Source: Heligmosomoides polygyrus polygyrus (taxonomy: Eukaryota > Nematoda > Chromadorea > Rhabditida > Heligmosomidae). Taken from it: a stretch of DNA of 64,000 nucleotides. Shown here one piece after another: positions 56,150 to 64,000 of the stretch. The position numbers and the translations under genes are program-made. Where the stretch lies: positions 24,617,253 through 24,681,252 of the forward strand of contig OX377203.1 of the NCBI GenBank assembly GCA_947396885.1. Reading direction: 5' to 3'. Under the pieces are notes generated by a model. The model had not been told where the DNA came from. It saw only the letters and a list, made by a program, of their open reading frames with translations, and searched no databases. Within the stretch, counting starts at the first letter, position 1, and every line of letters begins with the position of its first letter.

Positions 56150-56640
56150 TGATGGCTCTGCTCCGTCTACGTGTCGCTCTGACAGTACGCTCACGAAGAA
56201 TTTTACGTAGTTCTTATGTCACCGAATTTACGGGCTCACTACGAAGCGAGAAGGAATCTTTTTCAGTCAGTCCAGATTTTGTATCGCCGTTTGTAGTACA
56301 GAAAATCGCAGAAATTATTAGTCGCCCTTTAGCATACATCTTGAACCAATCATTAAGGTTTGAGAAAAGTACCACTAAGGTGAAACCACTCGTTTGTCAC
56401 CCCTATTTGAAGAAAGAACCTCCTGCAAGTCCAGTAAATTATTGGCTGCTAGCATTGCGTCATTTTTTGCAGGCTTTTTGAGTAGGTAATTAAGCAGCGT
56501 TTAGTGACCATCTTTTTGTCCGTAAAATCATTCCTAATCAACAGCATGGTTTTGTATCAGGAAGATCCGTGGAGAGGAACCTAATTAATGAGTGGATGAT
56601 TGGATTGACTGGCTGACACCAATCGAAGATTTTACTTAAG
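56150..56640 (+). pseudogene. CR1-like LINE RT N-terminal fragment, opposite orientation
   Basis: + strand: SPFVVQKIAEIISRPLAYIL, NQSLRFEKST, KKEPPASPVNYWLLAL, then QQHGFVSGRSVERNLINEW in another frame. This is the segment before the RT core, complementary in content to the minus-strand fragment at 55.4-56.1 kb. The two form a head-to-head pair. Confidence 0.75.
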
Positions 56641-56937
56641 TTGGACGGGCTTCAGTCATGGAGATGGACTATACCCAGCTTGTGTTTTCTCGTGTTATTT
56701 TTCCGATGTTCGTTGCTTGTTTATTTGTATCTTGCGTCAGCCTTTTGCAACATAATAAACATAGACATAAACACAAAAATAGTACTCGACCTGCTAGTCT
56801 GTACGCTAGTTTTGACTTTAATCGCTCTATTGCAAGGGTTTAGAACATTCGATTAGAAAAAAGGAGTATACAGATGCACTTAGGCTTATCAAGCAGAATG
56901 ACTAACCAGGGAATGCCTTCAGCTTACCATGGAACTT

Positions 56938-57003
56938 CTAGAGTGGTAGAATGATCGCCTCACGGGATGGGGATCATGGGTTCGGTTCCCTTCGATGACG
57001 GCG
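56938..57003 (+). other. tRNA-like module, left arm of family A copy 2
   Basis: GAGTGGTAGAATGATCGCC (D arm-like) and GGGTTCGGTTCCC (box B and perfect T stem GGG/CCC part). The 5' acceptor is not evident. Confidence 0.5.
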
Positions 57004-57506
57004 TTCTTGCATTTTGTCACCTATCTTCGACGAGGACTTGTAACCTCATTTTTAGCATTATTTTGAACGAACAGCTGATGGCGCCTTGCATTTACGTCTA
57101 TTAGGATACTTGAAGTTGGAAATGTTGAAAAAACTTACTAACAACATACAAAAACATACAGCAACATATTTTATTCATGACATAGCGGATGTCAAAGATT
57201 TGGTGAAATCAGTTAAAATTTAGTTGAGTCATCTAAATCTGTTTAAATCTTCCTCAGCATTGATTGAACAACACAAAAAAATGTGTGAAACAAACATGCT
57301 GTTGACCAATTCCACACCTATTCATATGCCTTCACTTCTAATCTCATGAATAATCTAGCAAATAGGGCAAATGTTTCAACATTTCCAACTTCAGATATTC
57401 TAATAGACGTAAATGCAAGTTCCTTTCAGCCGTTTGCTTGAAAATATGCTAAAAATATGATTGTAGATTATAGATAGCTCGAAAATAGGTCGCAAAATGC
57501 ATAAAC

Positions 57507-57575
57507 GCCACCACCGGCGAGAACCGAACCCATGACCCCAATCCCCGGAAGCGAGCACTCTACCACTGCGCCGCA
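57507..57575 (-). other. tRNA-like module (Gly-like), right arm of family A copy 2
   Basis: Minus strand GCGGCGCAGTGGTAGAGTGC then TCGCTTCCGGGG and GGGTTCGGTTC. The 5' half resembles tRNA-Gly(UCC); the anticodon stem does not pair well. Confidence 0.55.
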
Positions 57576-57965
57576 GCCGTTGCTGTCACCGCTCATAGCC
57601 GAACCGCTGATTACACAAGACAGCGCCAAACCCTGATTAAGCGCGCCCAACAATAAACAACGTGGTTTTCGCAGGCCACAACTCGCTTAGAAGATCCATT
57701 TAGCAAAGCTGGTCTGTTCATCTGTGATCAGTGTTTCGAGCTCTTTCACGTGATATAGACCTCCTCTCGAAGTTCCATGGGAAGCTGACGGCATTCCCTG
57801 GTAAGTGTATAAATTAGCACTGTTCGAGACTCCACAGCCTATTGAGTCTTATGACAAGATTGAATGAAGACAGTATTACACTATTAGATTGTATGGTTAT
57901 ACATATTGAATCACCATCACTTGAATGAATGTAGAACGCAAAGATAAACCTATTTTCCACTTTTA

Positions 57966-58001
57966 GCCTTCTGAAGACGACGGAAACTCGGAACGTCAGG
58001 G
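57966..58001 (+). ncRNA. Degenerate hammerhead-like motif, PLE tail relic
   Basis: CCTT-CTGAAGA (57971-57977)-CGA..TCG-GAACGTC-AGGG. Helix I (CCTT/AGGG) and a 3-bp helix II can form; GAAA reads GAAC. Probably the 3' end of a lost Penelope-like element. Confidence 0.35.
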
Positions 58002-58946
58002 GCCGGATTCATGAACGCGGCTGGAGGTAAATTCTACCCCCACTTACCTCGACGGCCATTTACCCGCCACTTTCCCCGAACTTACCTCCGTTTTCTGATT
58101 CATGACGGCCAAGGTGAGGGTTTTGCTCCGCGGCCAATTTCTGACCCAATGTGCATGCCTCCGCTGGCCCGCTGGCATCAGCTAACAGCGAAACCAAGCA
58201 GTCACACTTGCTGCTGGGACGTCGCTGGCACCGACACTAGCAGCATCGTATTTAGGGGAAATGAAATGTGAAATGTGGGGTTGGGCGAGGGGGGGAGGGA
58301 GAGGGGTGGAAATTAGTAGCATAGCAGGAAGTACAGAAACAATGGTAAATGTGGGCCAACATGATTAATAATGGGTGCCATCCACCACACTAGCCTCCAT
58401 AGACAACATATGCCAAGGAAGGCTAGGGTGGCGGACGGGCATAGTCCACCCACGCAAATCGTAAATTACGATTTGCGTGGTGGACTAGGCTCATAATGGC
58501 CCAAGCTGACCCACAATGCCACTAAAAGAAGCAATTCACTTAAAAGTAAGTGGCATTGTGGGCCTCCATGGTCCACAGAGCCCAAAAAATCATGGAATGC
58601 AAGCCTAACAGAGAAAAACAAAAGGTAAATCAACTCACCGAAGTGCGGCGAAGGACGTGCGCATGGCGACGGCAACTAGGCGCCCCGCCAGGCATTGAAT
58701 TTGCGGCTGGCGGCCAGCTCAGAGCTGGCTAAGGGTCAGCGGAGGCATGCATTGGGTCAGAAGTTGGCCGCGGAGCAAAACCCTCGCCTTGGAGGTAAAT
58801 GTTCCCCGACGCGCTGATGGGGTAGCATTTACCTCGACACTTACCTCGGATTTTTCCCGCCGCGCGTTCATGAATCGCGCGTAAGTGGGGAGTGGGGGTA
58901 AATTTTACACTTACCCGCCGGTAAATCGTTCATGAATCCGGGCCCA
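57999..58946. mobile_element. Nested inverted-repeat element (0.95 kb)
   Basis: Outer arms GGGGCCGGATTCATGAACG / GTTCATGAATCCGGGCCC, followed on both sides by GTAAATT.TACCCCCACTTAC words. Inner arms 58108-58165 and 58720-58797 match the 31360-31494 MITE. At the centre are a perfect CACGCAAATCGTAATTTACGATTTGCGTG-type palindrome (58452-58481) and inverted CCCACAATGCCACT / AGTGGCATTGTGGG. Confidence 0.75.
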
Positions 58947-58959
58947 GGTCGTTAGTAGA

Positions 58960-59490
58960 GATCCAGATACAACGACCTGGTGATACTGACACCAAAGAAA
59001 TCCCTTCTCCGGTATAAAAGCAAAGAAGATTCGATTGTGCCATTTAGCAGAATTTCTGTTTGCATGACGTCTGACACCTGTTAACGATATAACAGAAATA
59101 TCTCTAAAGAACACACATAGATTCGCTTTGATGGTTCGCGTAGGTGACATTTACACAATTAGTCGAAGAAAAGTTGCGGCGAACGTTTTGAGCACATGGC
59201 GCGATGTGATCTTTCAATGATACTCATATGCTTCATGATCTGATCATCCGCTTGCGTCTTGGCTGTGCTTTAAGACAATTTTTAATTTATTATTTTTCTT
59301 TGAAAACCAAAATGTTATAAAATTATTACGCTTCTTACTGGTGCATGTGAACATGCAATTTCAAGGTAAGTTATACTAAATTTTTATTGTACAATTTTTT
59401 TTTCTAACCATGCTATTGAGCCAGTAGCTTAGCCTGCGTGAAGAGCATTTCGATTTGGAAGAGTCCTCTTTGATCTTAAAAGTCTTAGGC
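58960..59490. repeat. Dispersed repeat C, copy 2
   Basis: Diverged match to 2600-3060: CAGAATTTCTGTTTG, GACACCTGTTAACG, GAACGTTTTGAGCACATGGCGCGAT. No coding. Confidence 0.45.
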
Positions 59491-59854
59491 TAGCTATGAA
59501 GTTCCATTTCAGAAAAAAGTGGTATAGCGAAAATAGACGTTCTTGTTCTTTAAGCATTAAAAGGGAATTTCATCATACGTTCTTGATTTAGATTAAATGC
59601 TGGACTTTGGTATGAATTTTTGGCCGAAGCCGGAACAATGTCGATCAGGCTCGCTCTTGTACACATTGTGCTCGTTCAGACAAAAGAGAGGTATCTGTTA
59701 TATCCACCGACTATTGACCGCGCAGCGACACAGATCGACACTGCTATAGGCTGCGGCAAGGCATTGGTTGGACGACGACGTGAATCTAAGACCAGGCAAG
59801 GTATATGTCACGTAGGTGAGCAGCGAATCTATAGAAGAATTCGGAGGATCGATT

Positions 59855-60702
59855 TGATGTGCTACTCAGCGAGACGTCCACCTGACCGCTCACGACGGGT
59901 GTAGTTAGCGAACTCTGCATGAAAATATGTTTCTTTGTTCCTGAGTACTTGGACGTCAAAATTTACTACGGCATCGCACTGTCGGCACGTGCACACGTGC
60001 TGTATGTCACGTGCTTAGGAAAGATGGGAAATGGTTTTGCTGTAAGTGGATCGCTAGCTGAATGGTGACCGACATCGCTTCTTAAGTAAGAGGCCAGCAG
60101 CTAAGCAAAGCGGGACTTCCCGCTGCTGCCAGATCCTGGTTCCGCTTTCCCAGCACTTGGTTGGTATTCGTGAAGGAATAGGAGGCTGGGCGACCGCAGG
60201 TAGATTTGCAGTACAGGTGGTAAACGCAATAAATTCAACACTAATCTTCAAACGTAAACATAAATGTTTAACAGTACAAAAATGACGACATCAATCATGA
60301 AAACAAGAAAAACAAACACACTGGATAACATGCATGTCACAATTTTTTAAAATTCACCAAAATAAACGCGATGAAAGAACAGTGTAGACTTCACTGGCAG
60401 GTACAGTTTGGAGGAAGCGTTGTATGAACACGCACGAATGCAGCTTTATGACATTTCATCGTCTTTTTTGTTACTTTTCATTAACACTTCTCTCATGTAA
60501 TCACCTACGAGCGCGATGGATTGCTGGCTTGTTATGCTGCCAGCTGAGGCCAGGGACCAAAGGTTGCCCCTGCCGATGCGGATCATGGGCGCGGTCACCA
60601 GTAGTTTCTCGATCATGATGATATCAAGCTCGATTACATCATTGCGCATAGGCCGGAGGACCTGGTGGTGGCTCCCGTTGTTGTCCTTCGTTCTGCAAAG
60701 TA
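59855..60702. repeat. Repeat X copy 2 (uninterrupted, empty site for the BEL/Pao element)
   Basis: Matches 11144-11851 plus 19013-19166 without the 7.16-kb insertion. The join reads GAGGCCAGGGACCAAAG at about 60546-60560, corresponding to the CGGGG target. GC-rich sequence with minus-strand frames follows (61055-60639), no domain recognised. Confidence 0.85.
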
Positions 60703-62940
60703 ACGTCATCTTTAAGATTATTGAACAGTGCTGTCAGGAGCAGATGGCAAGCCGCCGCTGAAGTGGAGAGCGTGTTAGGTGAGGAGGAAGGCTGGCCGAA
60801 GGATGAAATCTGCTTTAATCGCATTTCCCCTGTTCGATGACTTGTCATTTAGGTAGCTAAACCGTGCTCTAATTGCACCAGCTGCTCAGCGCACGCGTCT
60901 GCTCTGCGCACGCGGGCGTTTTTGGCGCCTACGACGAGCTCCTCCGGGTTTCCGGGGCCGGCCCCCGTCAGTCTGATTCTTTTTGGTGTGTGTCTACCTG
61001 CATGGTGGTTTGCCTCCTGTCTGCTATCGTATAAATACTTGGCTTGATTTTCCATCGTTTCTCGTGATCATGTTGGATTCATCGGCCTTGGTCGGTCGAT
61101 ACTATTGATTCTAGGCGTTCGGTCTTGCGCACTGGAGCATGTTGGACAATTGTCGGAAACCCTTCAATACCAAAGAAGGATATGCACGGATAAGCAGCAA
61201 AATTGAACATAATGACTTTGCAGGAACAGATTCATCAATCTGTGAAAAGGTGCACCATTCCTAACCAGACAGAACGCATACCCCAACAGAGTCCCCAGCG
61301 TTATGGACTTTGAATACCCTACAACGTTGACCACTTCTAAAGTACATTTGCGGAGTTGATTGAAAAAAAATTATCGCTGTGACTGAGTGACTCTGCGAGC
61401 TTATGTACGTCCTTGAAAGGAATTCAACAAGCCACCAAGTCAAACTGAATGGTCATTGCTCTAAGGTTGTCACCCAACAGGTGCTTGGATGTTGCGTAAT
61501 TGATCCACCTAGTATGTGATAGAGCCAAACCCAATAACACCAATGCATATAATCTAAATGAAAAGAAGAAAGAGTACTAGTGTACCTAGTGCACCCGCGA
61601 ACATCATCGCCGTTTTTTGTGAAAATGCGAGGAACTGGATCTGCAGGACCTAGACTTCAACAACTGGTTGAATGAGATTACTTCTGAAACCGCCACAGTG
61701 TCGCTATCTCCGAAGACAGATGCGTCTGAATACGAGTGCAAACAGGTGGAACTTTCGTGCCGGGTCTTGCCGCCACGGATCCACTAAACTTACTATTGGA
61801 ATCAAGAAGGAGTCGTCCTTTCGGTCCTCTGTGAACCCGTAAATACTTTTCGCAATGAGTTATTTTTGAATCAAGGAATACGGCCGAATTGCTGACTTGA
61901 ATTACGAACTCGGAATCTTTTCAAAGTCTGTCAACCAGTAGCATCATTTCTATGGAGATATTCCTGCTTTGCACTACAGGCGGAACCGAATTCGCATTGG
62001 AGTGTTGGAGTCATGGTGCAGACTGAAGAAACTCTAGTAACTCGTAGGAAGTATAACAGAGGTCCAATAATTCGCAGTTATCTTTAGCTCTTCAGAGGCA
62101 TTGAAGTCGGTTCTGGACGTTTTCGAAACTGGTCATAAGCAAAGCTTGGAAACTGGAAACGACCTTCTGCCGTCAGATTTTACCAGGCTCAACGGTCATT
62201 AGCAATGTTTAGAGAGCATACAACAATCTCACTAGTTTCCCCATGTTTTACGGTCACCTAGTTGTCAATCACAGTCTGAACTTCATCGAGCTCACTACAG
62301 ATGCCCATACGCAAAACAGAGACGTTCTGGCAAAGGCTGAAAAAGATGAGAGACAAGAGACGGTACGGAATCAACAATAACCGATACACTGACTACATTT
62401 GCGACTTTCTGAGGCGGCGAGAAGTCAGATGGAATCTTACCATGTATTGATGCTGTTATCATATTTCAAACACTGAAAAAAAAAACAAGATTGATAGTGT
62501 TGTCCGAGCCTTCACGAGGTGACACTTGAAGCTCACCGACCAGTCGGGGGAGTTGGAGTCGGATGTTAACACATCACGAGGCCTCACTCTCTATCCTGGT
62601 TCTCATGTTCGTGCTAGTCGTAGTACCCGCAATGATTGTGCATTGGCCTCCCTGTGTCCGTTCGTTTCTGCCGTTCCTTCGTACGAGACGCGTTATTTAT
62701 GATCACTATAATCTGTTTCCTTAAATTGTGTTTTTGTTTAAAATTTCCTTTTTATGAGCTTCTTTTTCACGCAGGCACGTGCTATCCTTAACATCTTCAC
62801 ATAAATTGTTGAATATTTGACGGTTATGGATAGGCTAGTTTCTGTTATGATCTTTGACTTTAAATTGAAAAGCACCGGTATGGTTGAATAACTTGGTATA
62901 AAGTTTATCATTTTAAATACATATCTGTAGATCTAGTTAG
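60703..62940. other. Intergenic, nothing firmly recognised
   Basis: A GC-rich patch at 60880-60980, then AT-moderate sequence. No gene-length frame or known domain identified. Confidence 0.3.
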
Positions 62941-62944
62941 CTAC

Positions 62945-64000
62945 ATGGTGGCGATGTCCGTTCCTCCACGCGGTGCCACTGGAAACTGCTCGCTTCTGCG
63001 AGCTAAGCCAAACACGGACATTCGAATGCAGGCGATAGGCCCTGGTGACAGGCCGGCCTACGAACAACTCAATGTCACATCCTATGGGTGTATGTCAGTT
63101 TATGTTTTCCGAGATAGTGCTACGGCGTCCGCGGGAGCCGACGCGCACTCGCAAAGCCCGGAGAGTGTGAGAAGTATGCGAGGGTCCCTGGTGCGAGGAC
63201 GGCATCGGGGGGGGGGGGGCAACTGAGCTAGTCCGAAAGTCCCGTAACATAAGCAGGACCCGCGTGGCTACGCTGAATGTGGGTACGTTGACGGGCCGCT
63301 CGTGCGAGTTGGTAGAAGCACTGGAGCGTAGAAGAGTTGATTTCTGTGCGGTGCAGGAGACGAGGTGGTCCTGCAGCAAGTCAAGAGACATAGGACGCGG
63401 CTTCAAGGCCGTTCTATGCGGTAGTCCCAAGACCACCGGCGGTGTTGGTATAATCGTCTCCGAGCGTTTCCGAGACTCGATTGTAAGCGTCGAGCGCTTT
63501 GGCGATCGATTGAAGAAGATCGTTGTCGCCGCTAAGGAGCGACTCTTCCACTTCTTCTCTGCGTATGCTCCGCAGACTAGCTGTTCCTATCAAGCCAAGG
63601 ATGAGTTTTGGAGCCTGCTTGATTAGAAGACAGCAGAGATACCGTCAAAGGACGTCATCATTGTCGCTGGTGACCTTAATGGGCACGTAGGCGCTACGAA
63701 AGACGGGTACAGCTGTCATGCTGGATTCGGCTATGGGTTGCGTAACACAGATGGTGAGCATATCCTTGAATATGCGGATTCGCATAACCTCACCATAATG
63801 AACACCGTGTTTCGTAAACGCAACTCCCACCTCATCTCATACTACAGTGGGAGTACCAATACTGAGACAGACTTTGTCCTTGTGAGAGATCGCGACCGAA
63901 TTGTCACAGACGCGAAGATCGTGCCGTATGAGACGATTCCCCAACAGCATCGATCGCTGGTCTGCACCTTTAAGATCATCAGTCCGAGGGTGCAGAGGTA
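62945..64000 (+). mobile_element. RTE-type LINE, 5' end and endonuclease (continues past the window)
   Basis: A 93-codon frame (62945-63226) is followed after a G-run by the AP-endonuclease domain from 63264. Best-preserved LINE in the window, with one in-frame stop in about 245 codons. Confidence 0.85.
63264..64000 (+). pseudogene. RTE-type AP endonuclease, one TAG stop
   Basis: Residues in order: MATLNVGTLTGRSCELVEAL (N-terminal Asn motif), VDFCAVQETRWSCS with the catalytic Glu, GGVGIIVSERF, FFSAYAPQTS, then TAG at 63624. It continues in frame as VIIVAGDLNGHVGATKDGY (GDLN motif), NLTIMNTVF and TDFVLVRDRDR, then QHRSLVCTF near the window end. All endonuclease motifs are present. It would nick target DNA for target-primed reverse transcription. 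Confidence 0.88.

Larger units (their letters stand above)
56902..57805. mobile_element. Long-TIR element, family A copy 2 (0.9-kb MITE), tRNA-like in both arms
   Basis: Ends CTAACCAGGGAATGCC / GGCATTCCCTGGTAAG. The arms also share TTGCATTTACGTCTATTAG and GAAGTTGGAAATGTTGAAA. tRNA-like modules at 56938-57003 (+) and 57507-57575 (-). The left arm lacks about 200 bp present in the right. The interior shares AAAAAAATGTGTGAA with the larger copy at 37.2 kb. Confidence 0.8.

Overview
This is eukaryotic DNA, most likely from a bursate (strongylid, hookworm-like) nematode. Three things point there. Host genes are split into short exons, many separated by 50-90 bp introns of the nematode type. Two host genes are CAP/SCP/TAPS (ASP-like) secreted proteins, a family hugely expanded in hookworms. 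The rest is a dense mosaic of RTE, CR1-like, Penelope-like, BEL/Pao, mariner, Helitron and long-inverted-repeat elements. The species call is inference. There are no bacterial operons, rRNAs or CRISPR arrays. A 200-base N gap lies at 19,167-19,366.

Host genes, all on the + strand: (1) the 3' seven exons of a protein tyrosine phosphatase (165-7,412) with an intact HCSAGIGRTG signature and splice phases that agree at every junction; (2) CAP gene A (about 30,617-37,019), divergent, with a Thr/Ser/Asn-rich tail and TE-filled introns of 2.5 and 2.9 kb; (3) CAP gene B (40,350-42,799), a canonical ASP-like domain followed by a poly(A) signal. A and B share orientation and their first exon junction phase, suggesting an old local duplication.

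Layout: 0-7.4 kb, PTP gene with a long-TIR element, a MITE and a mariner in its introns. 7.7-10.3 kb, an inverted-repeat-bounded block with tandem repeats and a CR1-like RT relic. 11.1-19.2 kb, a BEL/Pao element with two LTRs and a perfect 5-bp target duplication, inserted into a repeat whose uninterrupted copy lies at 59.9-60.7 kb. 19.4-23.0 kb, a Penelope-like element (PLE) with pLTR repeats and hammerhead-ribozyme-like cores, next to a second PLE relic. 24-25.25 kb, a very AT-rich island with a retroelement-like reading frame. 25.8-28.8 kb, decayed CR1-like and RTE LINEs. 28.8-30.0 kb, a Helitron-like element. 30.6-42.8 kb, the CAP locus with Helitron, mariner, PLE, RTE and tRNA-bearing TIR insertions. 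43-53 kb, dispersed repeats, a full-length mariner and a second long-TIR element. 53.8-56.6 kb, an isolated retroelement gag and opposed CR1 fragments. 56.9-59.5 kb, tRNA-bearing and nested inverted-repeat elements. 62.9-64 kb, the 5' end of a fairly intact RTE-type LINE.

The most unusual structure is a set of long-terminal-inverted-repeat elements that carry tRNA-like (Pol III box A/B-like) modules. In two related elements (37.2-38.6 and 56.9-57.8 kb) the module lies inside both inverted arms. The hammerhead-like cores in the PLE repeats and the Helitron termini (TC...CTGG with a CGGCC/GGCCG hairpin) are also supported directly by the sequence.
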